Source: Dehalococcoidia bacterium (GTDB lineage: Bacteria > Chloroflexota > Dehalococcoidia > GIF9 > AB-539-J10). Taken from it: a stretch of DNA of 11,057 nucleotides. This document shows, piece after piece, positions 1 to 7,107 of this stretch. A program made the position numbers and the translations under genes. Numbering within the stretch: the stretch's first letter is position 1; each line of letters starts with the position of its first letter. Location: the NCBI GenBank assembly GCA_030589825.1, contig JAUUZT010000010.1, positions 1 to 11,057 of the forward strand, read 5' to 3'. The notes beneath the pieces are model-generated. The model was not told the DNA's origin. It saw nothing but the letters and a program-made list of their open reading frames with translations, and searched no databases.

Positions 1-534
1 ATAGTAATCATTGCAATTGCTTTCTTCAGCATTTATAACAGCCTAGTAAGATTACGCAACCGGACGAAGAACGCCTGGGCACAGATAGATGTGCAACTGA
101 AAAGGCGCCACGACCTGATTCCAAACCTGGTAGAAACGGCCAAAGGGTACATGAAACATGAGAGAGAAACCCTTGAGGCGGTTACCCAGGCCCGTAACCT
201 GGCACAGCAGGCTTCATCTTCTGGAGCAGCGGCACGGGGAAAAGCAGAAGGTGAGCTAAGCTCTGTCCTGTCACGTTTGCTGGCTGTATCCGAGAACTAC
301 CCGGATCTAAAAGCTAACCAGAACTTCCTGGCATTACAAGAAGAACTAAGCTCGACGGAGAACAAGGTAGGCTTTTCACGTCAGTTTTACAATGACGCAA
401 TTCTTCAATTAAATAATAAAATTCAAATGTTTCCATCAAACATAATAGCCAATATAGCAGGTTTCAAGACAGGCGAATTTTTTGAGGTAACCGTTGCAGC
501 AGAGAGAGAGGCTCCAAAGGTAAGCTTCAGCTAA
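1..534 (+). CDS. lemA: LemA family membrane protein (5'-truncated by window edge)
   Basis: The reading frame is open from base 1, so the gene starts outside the window; 177 residues are visible, and LemA proteins are about 185-190 long, so only a few N-terminal residues are missing. The visible start is a hydrophobic segment (IVIIAIAFFSIY) acting as a single membrane anchor, followed by the family hallmark YNSLVRLRNR...NAWAQIDVQLKRRHDLIPNLVET and then a mostly helical region (alanine- and glutamate-rich around residues 60-85). The C-terminal part (NDAILQLNNKIQMFPSNIIANIAGF) is also typical. An internal GTG at 91 could be mistaken for the start, but the conserved core begins well before it. 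LemA is a membrane-anchored helical-bundle protein of uncertain biochemical role, frequently encoded beside M48 proteases or TPM-domain proteins. Its stop lies 19 bases before the M48 protease start, so the two are probably co-transcribed. Family identity is very secure; function is not. Confidence 0.95.
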   Translation: MVIIAIAFFSIYNSLVRLRNRTKNAWAQIDVQLKRRHDLIPNLVETAKGYMKHERETLEAVTQARNLAQQASSSGAAARGKAEGELSSVLSRLLAVSENYPDLKANQNFLALQEELSSTENKVGFSRQFYNDAILQLNNKIQMFPSNIIANIAGFKTGEFFEVTVAAEREAPKVSFS

Positions 535-553
535 GCAGAAGTGATTTAAGATT

Positions 554-1768
554 ATGTGGGAACAGATTCGGGCAAATCAACGAAGGTCAGTAATACTGGT
601 GATAGGAATGGGGCTATTGTTGCTCTCTATTGGCTATATCCTTGGGCTTTATTTCCTTGATAGCCCAATGGCGGGACTGGTAATCGCCCTGTTTATATGG
701 GCAGTGATGAACCTGGTCGCCCTTTTCCAGGGAGATAACCTCATCCTTTCTTTGTCCAAGGCTAAGAAAATCAGCCGTGATGATTATCCCCGCCTGTACA
801 ATATAGTTGAGGAAATGAAAATTGCATCGGGATTGGCAAAAATGCCTGACATCTACATCATCGATGATCCCGCTCCAAATGCCTTCGCCACCGGGCGTAA
901 TCCTGAAAAGGCTGCAATAACCGTTACTTCTGGCCTTTTACAAAAACTCAACCGTGATGAACTTCAGGGAGTAGTTGCTCACGAAATATCTCACATAAAT
1001 AATCGAGACGTACTGCTTATGACCATGTGCAGTGTTCTTTTAGGCACCATCGTCATTCTCTCATGGTACGCCTCTCGCATGTTATTGTTTGGAGGTATGA
1101 CGGGAGGAAGAAGAAGGTCTTCCTCCGGAGGCGGAGGTTCGGCCCAACTTATAATCATGGCCGTAGCCATCGTCCTGATGATACTGGCACCTTTCATGGC
1201 ACAGTTGATATATTTTGCCGTCTCCAGAAAAAGAGAGTACCTGGCAGATGCCAGTTCAGCCCTTTACACCCGCTATCCCGAAGGTCTGGCATCGGCACTT
1301 GAAAAAATAGGAGGCTCAACCAGCCAGCTTAACTCTGCCAACAAGGCAACAGCCCCAATGTATATTATTAATCCTTTTCGTAAAAAAGGAATGTCTGCCA
1401 GTAACCTCAGCAGTACTCATCCTCCAATTTCAGAAAGAGTACGCATTCTACGCTCGATGGCAGGTGGAGCTTCGTTCTCCGACTATAATAGTGCCTACCA
1501 GCAAATGCACACTACCAAAAGGGGAATCATTCCGGCTTCTGCCCTGATGGCAACTGGAGCCATAAACATCCGTGCTGCCGAACCAGAGAAAGCAGGAGAG
1601 AAACAGGACAAGATTGACCGAACCCGTGAGGTATCAAATCTGCTATGGAAACAGAATAACTACCGCACCATCCGCTGTGAGTGTGGTACCACGTTCAGAC
1701 TACCTCCCAAATTTAAGGCAACAACTGTCAGATGCCCGCACTGTGGCATTATCAACAAGGTCAAATAG
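554..1768 (+). CDS. HtpX-like M48 membrane metalloprotease with C-terminal zinc-ribbon-like tail
   Basis: A 404-residue zinc endopeptidase of the inner membrane, expected to act with its active site facing the cytoplasm in membrane-protein quality control. Hydrophobic segments at about 12-34 and 40-58 precede the catalytic motif HEISH (143-147: His143, Glu144, His147). The third zinc ligand is probably Glu228 in SRKREYLAD, and the STHPPISERVRIL motif (287-299) is the usual M48B signature. Two more hydrophobic stretches lie at about 156-172 and 198-222, separated by a Gly/Arg/Ser-rich loop (180-197). HtpX is usually about 290 residues; here about 100 extra residues follow, ending in CxC...CPHC (Cys375, Cys377, Cys394, Cys397), which looks like a small zinc ribbon. 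The ATG at 554 has only a weak Shine-Dalgarno site, so translation may be coupled to lemA 19 bases upstream. Protease assignment is secure; the tail's role is unknown. Confidence 0.93.
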   Translation: MWEQIRANQRRSVILVIGMGLLLLSIGYILGLYFLDSPMAGLVIALFIWAVMNLVALFQGDNLILSLSKAKKISRDDYPRLYNIVEEMKIASGLAKMPDIYIIDDPAPNAFATGRNPEKAAITVTSGLLQKLNRDELQGVVAHEISHINNRDVLLMTMCSVLLGTIVILSWYASRMLLFGGMTGGRRRSSSGGGGSAQLIIMAVAIVLMILAPFMAQLIYFAVSRKREYLADASSALYTRYPEGLASALEKIGGSTSQLNSANKATAPMYIINPFRKKGMSASNLSSTHPPISERVRILRSMAGGASFSDYNSAYQQMHTTKRGIIPASALMATGAINIRAAEPEKAGEKQDKIDRTREVSNLLWKQNNYRTIRCECGTTFRLPPKFKATTVRCPHCGIINKVK

Positions 1769-1848
1769 TCGCCCTTTCACTAACCAACAGTATATTTAGT
1801 AGAAGTCTTTACATGATCAATTATTCTTAAGTCCATTTAGAGAAAGGC

Positions 1849-2544
1849 TCAAATAATATCTATCAGTCCTGAGAGATCAAAGATTCGAGGACATTCCTTA
1901 AACGCTGGGTATCTATTATAACGGTCAATTAACACAGTTTTTAGTCCTGCCCCACGTGCGCCAAGTATATCCATCTCATACTGGTCCCCAACATATATCG
2001 TCTCAATATCAGTCGTTCCTGCCTTTTTCAACGCCTGCAGAAAAATGCCTGGTTCAGGTTTACTGACTCCTGCCTCTCCTGAGGTGAGAGTAAAATCGAG
2101 CAAGTTACTCATTTTTAAAGCATTACATATCGGCATAAGGCTATCATACATATTAGATATCACCCCCAGGATGATACCACGATTTTTTAATGTTTCCATA
2201 GCTGGCATTACATCATCAAATAAACTAAAAGAAGAATCAGAAAACCACTGGCGTATCCTTTTTACGGTTTCAAGCAGTATCGCCCTCTCAGGAATTCTTC
2301 CACCAGCCTCCTCCAGTACTATTTGCAGGTATCTAATGAAATCATCTTCGTCGGACGATTCCGTCCACTTCAAAGGTCTCCCTTCAGGAACCTGTCGCTC
2401 AGCAGAGAATATTCCCCGTATCATCTCCTTTTTAGATAGCTCGACATCCATTTCATGCAATGCCTTAATCCAGATTTGACTCCAATCCGGCTCCATTAGC
2501 GCCAATGTATCTACCCAATCAAATAATATTGCTTTAATTACCAC
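1849..2544 (-). CDS. HAD-superfamily hydrolase (subfamily I, PGP/YjjG-like), atypical motif I
   Basis: 231 residues with the four HAD motifs in order: ILFDWVDTL (nucleophile Asp9), a helical C1-type cap (about 16-105), GVISN (Ser130), KPEP (Lys162) and YVGDQYEMD (Asp187, Asp192). HAD proteins of this type usually hydrolyse phosphate esters or haloacids through an aspartyl intermediate in the cytosol. Motif I is unusual: the residue two after the nucleophile, normally the general acid/base Asp of DxDxT, is Val11, with an Asp one place later (Asp12). The start is GTG at 2544, chosen because AAGGAT lies 7 bases upstream; the ATG trinucleotide nearby is out of frame. A promoter-like TTGTTA-N17-TATACT precedes it. 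The gene is divergent from otsA. It is not an OtsB-type trehalose-phosphatase, which has a different cap. The substrate cannot be read from the sequence. Confidence 0.88.
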   Translation of the reverse strand: MVIKAILFDWVDTLALMEPDWSQIWIKALHEMDVELSKKEMIRGIFSAERQVPEGRPLKWTESSDEDDFIRYLQIVLEEAGGRIPERAILLETVKRIRQWFSDSSFSLFDDVMPAMETLKNRGIILGVISNMYDSLMPICNALKMSNLLDFTLTSGEAGVSKPEPGIFLQALKKAGTTDIETIYVGDQYEMDILGARGAGLKTVLIDRYNRYPAFKECPRIFDLSGLIDII

Positions 2545-2585
2545 TATTCATATCCTTTTTATTTCATTTTAACCCTAAAAAAGTC

Positions 2586-2614
2586 AGTATACTCTGTCAG
2601 CTCGCCCTTAACAA
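2586..2614 (-). promoter_or_regulatory. Putative sigma-70 promoter of the HAD gene
   Basis: Read on the minus strand: TTGTTA (2614-2609), a 17-base spacer and TATACT (2591-2586). The -10 box matches 5 of 6 and the -35 box 4 of 6 consensus positions. It would start transcription near 2579, giving a leader of about 35 bases to the GTG start with its AAGGAT site. It lies back to back with the otsA promoter about 80 bases away. Confidence 0.5.
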
Positions 2615-2691
2615 ACATTTACATTTTCTAATACGATAACAAATTTTTATACCCACCAGCATTTCAGAGTAAAGTAAAAACGTTATTCTTA

Positions 2692-2720
2692 TTGACAAGC
2701 AGACCTCTACAAGCTACAGT
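2692..2720 (+). promoter_or_regulatory. Putative sigma-70 promoter of otsA
   Basis: TTGACA (2692-2697, perfect -35 box), a 17-base spacer, then TACAGT (2715-2720, 4 of 6 to TATAAT). A second possible -10, TATAGT, lies at 2725-2730 but is too far from this -35. Transcription would begin near 2727. The TTG of the -35 box is in frame with otsA and so can be miscalled as a start codon. Confidence 0.6.
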
Positions 2721-2739
2721 AATCTATAGTATCTGTCTC

Positions 2740-2743
2740 AGGA
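2740..2743 (+). promoter_or_regulatory. Shine-Dalgarno site deciding the otsA start
   Basis: AGGA ends 8 bases before the ATG at 2752. No comparable site precedes the in-frame TTG at 2692, which itself is part of the -35 box. This supports the ATG at 2752 as the real start. Confidence 0.6.
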
Positions 2744-2751
2744 TAATTTCT

Positions 2752-4233
2752 ATGTCACAGATAGCGAATAGAGATTTCAAATTGGATGCTGGCCGCCTGG
2801 TAATAGTCTCAAATCGATTACCTATATCAATAAACCAGGTTGACGACGGTGAATGGGAAATCAGTCCCAGTTCAGGGGGGCTGGTAACTGCCCTAACGCC
2901 GGTATTACGTGATAGTGGAGGCATATGGCTTGGTTGGCCAGGCAAGCTGGATTCCGGCAACCTTGACGAGTTGCTCGCTAAGGGAAGTAAAGGAACTGGT
3001 TACTCCCTCAGGTCGGTCATCTTAACTGAAGAAGATATCAACCTGTACTACTTCGGATTCTCTAATGAAGTACTCTGGCCCCTATTTCATGACCTGCAAT
3101 CTCGTTGTAATTTCAACCCTTCTTACTGGCAATCATATCAACAGGTAAATAGCAAATTTGCCGAGGCAATTCTTCATAACAGCAACCATGATGATTATAT
3201 CTGGGTACAGGATTATCACCTCATGCTAGTGGCTAAATCACTCCTAGCCATGGGAGAAGAGCGTAGCATGGGTTTCTTTTCTCATATTCCTTTTCCCTCA
3301 CCTGACATCTTTAATAAGTTACCATGGCGATTACAAATACTTAAAGCATTACTTGATTATGACATGATTGGGTTTCAAACAATGCGAGACCGAAATAACT
3401 TTGTTCACTGTGCAGAAATGCTGATAAAGGGAGTCCAAGCTGACACTAGAAGACAGATATCCACAGTGAGCCTACAAGGCCACGAGACCAAGGTTGGAGT
3501 ATTCCCCATTAGCATAGACTTCCACGACTTCTCTGTGGCGGCGGCTGAGACCACTGTTAAAAACAGGGCATCAGAACTTTCTAATGCCCTTCCTAACTGT
3601 AAAATTATACTGGGTGTTGATCGCCTGGATTACTCCAAAGGCATCCCTGAAAAACTGCATGCCTTCGAATATGCGCTGAAGAGATACGAAAGCCTGCATG
3701 GCAGGGTAACTTTGATACAAATCATAGTGCCAAGCCGTGTGGATATCCCAGAATACGTAAACCTGAAATCTGAAATTGAAGGACTGGTAAGCAGAATCAA
3801 CGGGAAATATGCTCAAGCTGGCTGGATCCCTGTCAATTACATGTTTCGCAATCTTGATAGAGCAGAATTACTGGCATACTACCGTGCTGCTCATATCGCA
3901 TTGGTTACCCCATTAAAGGACGGTATGAATTTAGTGGCTAAGGAATATTGCGCCGCTAATACAGATAGGGAAGGCATATTAATACTCAGCGAATTTGCCG
4001 GTGCTGCAGCACAATTACATAGAAATGCGCTGATGGTAAATCCCTATGACACAGAGGGGGTGGCTAATACCATCTATCATGCTTATCAAATGCCTGAAAA
4101 GGAGCGACAATTACGAATGAAAAGGCTTCGAGGTTCCATCGCCAGACGGGATATCTACTGGTGGGTGAATTTGTTTTTGAGAACCTCAGAGACCATGGAA
4201 ATCAGCGACCTCTCCAAATCAGGCTTAAATTAG
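2752..4233 (+). CDS. otsA: Trehalose-6-phosphate synthase (GT20, OtsA)
   Basis: 493 residues; it transfers glucose from UDP-glucose (or another NDP-glucose) to glucose 6-phosphate to give trehalose 6-phosphate in the cytosol, the first step of the OtsA-OtsB route to a stress and osmotic solute. GT20 landmarks run in order: RLVIVSNRLP (15-24), SSGGLVTAL (40-48), GWPG (61-64), YYFGFSNEVLWPLFH (99-113), WVQDYHLM (151-158, Asp154), FFSHIPFPS (175-183), GFQT (207-210), VDRLDYSKG (289-297, with the nucleotide-phosphate-binding Arg291 and Lys296), IVPSR (325-329), RAAHIALVTPLKDGMNLVAKEY (378-399) and LSEFAGAA (412-419). Length fits OtsA (E. coli about 474). The ATG at 2752 is preferred over an in-frame TTG at 2692 because the latter is the -35 box and AGGA precedes the ATG. 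No otsB lies nearby; the divergent neighbour is a different HAD protein. A related GT20 activity such as glucosylglycerol-phosphate synthase cannot be fully excluded. Confidence 0.93.
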   Translation: MSQIANRDFKLDAGRLVIVSNRLPISINQVDDGEWEISPSSGGLVTALTPVLRDSGGIWLGWPGKLDSGNLDELLAKGSKGTGYSLRSVILTEEDINLYYFGFSNEVLWPLFHDLQSRCNFNPSYWQSYQQVNSKFAEAILHNSNHDDYIWVQDYHLMLVAKSLLAMGEERSMGFFSHIPFPSPDIFNKLPWRLQILKALLDYDMIGFQTMRDRNNFVHCAEMLIKGVQADTRRQISTVSLQGHETKVGVFPISIDFHDFSVAAAETTVKNRASELSNALPNCKIILGVDRLDYSKGIPEKLHAFEYALKRYESLHGRVTLIQIIVPSRVDIPEYVNLKSEIEGLVSRINGKYAQAGWIPVNYMFRNLDRAELLAYYRAAHIALVTPLKDGMNLVAKEYCAANTDREGILILSEFAGAAAQLHRNALMVNPYDTEGVANTIYHAYQMPEKERQLRMKRLRGSIARRDIYWWVNLFLRTSETMEISDLSKSGLN

Positions 4234-4284
4234 AACGCCTAAAGAATCATTCCAAAACATTTCAACCAGGTATTTCTCTTAGCA

Positions 4285-4313
4285 TTGACAGCTTCAATAC
4301 AGGATAATATTAT
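4285..4313 (+). promoter_or_regulatory. Putative sigma-70 promoter of the Ldh2-family gene
   Basis: TTGACA (4285-4290), a 17-base spacer and TATTAT (4308-4313, 5 of 6 to TATAAT). The start would be near 4320, giving a leader of about 94 bases. An 8-base palindrome TAGTACTA (4319-4326) sits at the predicted start point. The rest of the 180-base gap between otsA and this gene shows no other clear structure. Confidence 0.6.
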
Positions 4314-4413
4314 TAATATAGTACTAATAAATAGGCCGTTTATTACCCAAAACAACATCTTGCTATCATCATTCAGTAAATTTACTAGAAATATTCTCTA
4401 AAGGGGAGAAGGA

Positions 4414-5496
4414 ATGAAAGAATATATCAAACTGGAAGTTAAAATGCTTTCTGAATTTTCTACTGGAGTACTCTGCAAATTAGGAGTACCTCATGAGGAC
4501 GCTGAGATTGTAACCCGTGTATTGATAGCTGCAGACCAGATGGGTATCAACTCTCATGGATTGCAAAGGCTTAAGAGATATACCAACGGCCTGCAGATGG
4601 GAGTAATGAAACCCGTCGCAGATTTTAAAATCCTGAAAGAGACCCCCAATACACTTCTTGTCTCTGGAGGTGATGGGCTGGGACAAGTTATCGCTTATAG
4701 AACCATGAAACTTGTCATAAACAAGGCACTTAAGAACAATGTTGCCTTTGCCGCCGTACGTGATTCTAATCACTACGGCATGGCAGGATATTATCCCATG
4801 ATGGCAGTTAAGCAAGATCTTATAGGTATCTCAGTAACAAATTCTACACCTCTCGTAGTACCAACACATGGCACAAAAACCTTATTGGGAACAAACCCCA
4901 TCTCGATTGCTTTTCCGGCAGGCAAAGAACAGCCGGTGGTATTAGACATGGCAACTTCTACTGTCCCCAGTGGTAAACTTGAGGTCTACAAACGCGAAGG
5001 AAAAAAAATGCCAGAGAATTGGGCAGTAGATGAATTTGGTAAACCCGCACAAGACATAGCAAAGGTGCAAGCTAATTGGCGTGAAAAAAAGGGAGGTGGG
5101 TTACTACCACTTGGTGGAATAAATGAGGAAGGTGGTGGTCATAAAGGCTTTGGTTTATCATTCATGGTAGACATACTCTCAGGAGTTCTCTCCGGTAGTG
5201 AATTCGGGCCTAACCTATATGCCAAAAAGGACGCTCCCCCTAAGGTTTCTCATTTCTTTGGTGCTATACGAATAGATTCTTTCATTTCTACTTCTCTATT
5301 TAAAAATATACTGGACAACTACATAACCACGCTAAGAAATTCTGATAAAGTAAATGGTCAGCAACGAATTTTTGTCCATGGGGAAAAAGAATCCGAGCTT
5401 TTTCATAAACAACAGCATGAACTGCTCCTTTACAACAAGGTGGTTGAGGAACTCAGAGAACTTGGAGATAAATTTCAGTTACCAGCCCCTTTCTAG
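4414..5496 (+). CDS. Ldh2/MDH2-family NAD(P)-dependent oxidoreductase
   Basis: 360 residues of the non-Rossmann malate/L-lactate dehydrogenase 2 family, which reduces 2-keto acids or oxidises 2-hydroxy acids (malate, lactate, sulfolactate, ureidoglycolate, diketogulonate) with NAD(P)H in the cytosol. Visible family motifs are INSHG (45-49, His48), VRDSNHYGMAGYY (115-127, with the likely catalytic His120), LLGTNPISIAFP (157-168), LDMATS (177-182), the GGGLLPLGG loop (228-236), GGHKGFGLSFMVDIL (241-255) and a C-terminal RIFVHGEKE. Length and order are normal and the reading frame is intact. The ATG at 4414 is preceded by a purine-rich GGGGAGAAGGA site; an in-frame ATG at 4444 is a weaker choice. 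It has its own promoter and is monocistronic, ending convergently with the DAHP synthase gene. The 2-hydroxy/2-keto acid used cannot be told from sequence or neighbours. Confidence 0.92.
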   Translation: MKEYIKLEVKMLSEFSTGVLCKLGVPHEDAEIVTRVLIAADQMGINSHGLQRLKRYTNGLQMGVMKPVADFKILKETPNTLLVSGGDGLGQVIAYRTMKLVINKALKNNVAFAAVRDSNHYGMAGYYPMMAVKQDLIGISVTNSTPLVVPTHGTKTLLGTNPISIAFPAGKEQPVVLDMATSTVPSGKLEVYKREGKKMPENWAVDEFGKPAQDIAKVQANWREKKGGGLLPLGGINEEGGGHKGFGLSFMVDILSGVLSGSEFGPNLYAKKDAPPKVSHFFGAIRIDSFISTSLFKNILDNYITTLRNSDKVNGQQRIFVHGEKESELFHKQQHELLLYNKVVEELRELGDKFQLPAPF

Positions 5497-5612
5497 CAAA
5501 ATATAGGCGAGCAAATAACCTATCAGAAGACTTCCGCTATCTATAAACCAAAAGTCATTCTATAGCCAGTATGGTAAATCTCCTTAATCCATATGTTTGT
5601 TAATGATTATTC

Positions 5613-6629
5613 CTATAAAGACCTGCCAATAGCTTTGGCGATAGCCTCCAATTCCTTCATTAATCTGCCAAAATCTGAAGGGGTTAGAGCCTGTGGTCCA
5701 TCTACCAATGCTTCCTTTGGATTGTAGTGCACTTCAATTAATAACCCGTCCGCTCCAGCAGCAATCGCTGCCCTTGCAACCGCAGGAACGAAAGAATAGT
5801 TACCAGATGCGTGGCTTGGGTCAACAAATAAAGGTAGATGGCTTGCTTTCTTCACCACAGGTACAGAAGTAATATCCAGAGAAAAACGAATGCTATCTTC
5901 AAATGTCCTGATTCCCCTCTCGCATAACATCACTTTTTCGTTTCCCTCAGCCAGTATATAATCTGCCGCCGTAAGCCATTCCTTTACAGTAGATGACAAC
6001 CCTCTTTTTAACAACACCGGACGCCTGCTTTTTCCAACTTCTGTTAACAACGCAAAATTCTGCATATTCCGTGCCCCCACCTGCATAATATCAGTATAGC
6101 TGGCTACCAGTTCTACGTCATGAGGATCCACTACCTCAGTAACCACTGGAATATCGAATCTCTCTCGAGCCATTTCTAATAACTCCAGCCCTCTTTTTTC
6201 AAGTCCCTGAAAGTTAAAAGGAGAACTACGTGGTTTATACGCCCCTCCACGAATTATAGATGCTCCTGATTCCTTCACCTCCTTGACTGTCTTCATAAGT
6301 TGGTCTTCGCTCTCTACAGCGCAGGGACCAGCCATAATAACAATTCGATTCCCTCCAATCTCCACCCCATTAACAGAAAAAATGCTATCTTCTGGTTGAA
6401 ACTCCCGTGAAGCGAGTTTGTAAGGTTTCATTATCCGTGAAACACTTTCCACTCCAGGAAGCACTGCAAATGTTTCTGTAGGTAATTTCCCAGTGTTAGC
6501 CCCCAGTATCGCTACCACGGTCTTATCAGTCCCCAGATTCAACTGAACACGCATATCCAGTGATTTTGCTCGCTGTACAACTTCATCTACCTCCTGCTGG
6601 GTGCTGCCCTTCTTCATCTCAACAATCAT
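5613..6629 (-). CDS. aroF: 3-deoxy-7-phosphoheptulonate (DAHP) synthase, type I-beta
   Basis: 338 residues; it condenses phosphoenolpyruvate and erythrose 4-phosphate to DAHP, the entry step of the shikimate pathway, in the cytosol. Residues 1 to about 70 (MIVEMKKGSTQQEVDEV..., ending LPGVESVSRI) form the ferredoxin-like N-terminal domain that in such enzymes mediates feedback inhibition by Tyr or Phe. The barrel follows: MAGPCAVES (99-107, metal ligand Cys103), GGAYKPRSSPFNFQG (128-142, PEP/E4P binding), LLKRG (206-210), ERGIRTFE (237-244), FVDPSHASG (268-276, His273), IEVHYNP (298-304, Glu299) and DGPQAL (310-315, Asp310). The Cys-His-Glu-Asp metal set is complete, so the enzyme looks active. 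Length equals that of the Thermotoga-type enzyme. Start ATG at 6629 has a strong AGGAGG site (6635-6640). No other shikimate gene is in the window. KDO8-P synthase is excluded by the N-terminal domain and motif spelling. Confidence 0.96.
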   Translation of the reverse strand: MIVEMKKGSTQQEVDEVVQRAKSLDMRVQLNLGTDKTVVAILGANTGKLPTETFAVLPGVESVSRIMKPYKLASREFQPEDSIFSVNGVEIGGNRIVIMAGPCAVESEDQLMKTVKEVKESGASIIRGGAYKPRSSPFNFQGLEKRGLELLEMARERFDIPVVTEVVDPHDVELVASYTDIMQVGARNMQNFALLTEVGKSRRPVLLKRGLSSTVKEWLTAADYILAEGNEKVMLCERGIRTFEDSIRFSLDITSVPVVKKASHLPLFVDPSHASGNYSFVPAVARAAIAAGADGLLIEVHYNPKEALVDGPQALTPSDFGRLMKELEAIAKAIGRSL

Positions 6630-6858
6630 ACTATCCTCCTAGTCCAAGCTATTTATATTTTTAGATTATCACTTTTATTTAAATTTACATACTACCTTCA
6701 TGATTGGTCGCAGGCAAGAACTCATATGTAATATAGTACTACCTCTCTCTTGATAAACATAAAGTATAAACACTGACTTCGCCTTTTTTAGTATTTATAT
6801 GCTAATATCAATGCGTTTCTTCAACTAGCAATTTTATACCCGTAAAGGATCATAAATC
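6630..6858. other. AT-rich divergent intergenic region between DAHP synthase and the Cys-protein operon
   Basis: This 229-base gap must hold promoters in both directions. Toward the small Cys-protein gene the best candidate is an extended -10, TGCTAATAT (6800-6808), without a clear -35. Toward the DAHP synthase, minus-strand GATAAT around 6663-6668 is a possible -10 with no good -35. The sequence TAATATAGTACTA at 6729-6741 also occurs at 4314-4326. No ORF or stable RNA structure is evident. Confidence 0.4.
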
Positions 6859-7095
6859 ATGCAAAGCAAGAATATTTGTAGATGGTATAACGGTAGTTCA
6901 GGAGTAAAACGCGCCTGTGATGCCGGTCTGATAGACAAAAAATGGGTACAGGATTATTGCTGGCAAGATGGCAAAGGTTGTGTAAGGAAAAGAAGGTTCG
7001 AAGAGGAAGGATATGTTTCACCTGATTATGTACTACCCGATGGAAACATAAGTGAAGTAGTAAAGAAATACATTGAACAAAAAGGTAATTTATAA
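6859..7095 (+). CDS. Small four-cysteine hypothetical protein
   Basis: 78 residues that I do not recognise as a named family. It contains four cysteines, Cys7, Cys20, Cys34 and Cys41 (C-x12-C-x13-C-x6-C), all in the first half, surrounded by aromatic and basic residues (CRWYNG, GVKRACDAG, WVQDYCWQDGKGC, VRKRRF). The second half (EEEGYVSPDYVLPDGNISEVVKKYIEQ) looks like a short loop and a helix. The cysteine arrangement could bind zinc or an iron-sulfur cluster, but that is inference. There is no signal peptide or membrane segment. ATG at 6859 is preceded by AAAGGAT at a slightly long spacing. Its stop codon overlaps the Shine-Dalgarno site of the VOC gene 12 bases downstream, so the two are one operon and may be translationally coupled. 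The composition and clean operon placement make it a credible real gene. Confidence 0.75.
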   Translation: MQSKNICRWYNGSSGVKRACDAGLIDKKWVQDYCWQDGKGCVRKRRFEEEGYVSPDYVLPDGNISEVVKKYIEQKGNL

Positions 7096-7100
7096 GGAGG
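7094..7100 (+). promoter_or_regulatory. Shine-Dalgarno of the VOC gene overlapping the upstream stop codon
   Basis: AAGGAGG begins inside the TAA stop (7093-7095) of the Cys-protein gene and ends 7 bases before the ATG at 7108. The overlap implies co-transcription and allows ribosomes ending on the first gene to start on the second. Confidence 0.7.
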
Positions 7101-7107
7101 ATTATTT

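Noticed and set aside
1769..1848. Possible terminator between the M48 protease and HAD genes
   Set aside because: No stable stem is visible; GCCCTTTC and GAAAGGC complement each other but are about 65 bases apart.
2045..2479. Plus-strand 144-residue reading frame
   Set aside because: It lies entirely inside the minus-strand HAD gene, has no family-like motifs, and is a shadow frame.
5497..5612. Possible terminator between the convergent Ldh2-family and DAHP synthase genes
   Set aside because: Only 5-base complementary pieces (ATAGG/CCTAT near 5504-5523) without a U tract; not a supportable terminator.
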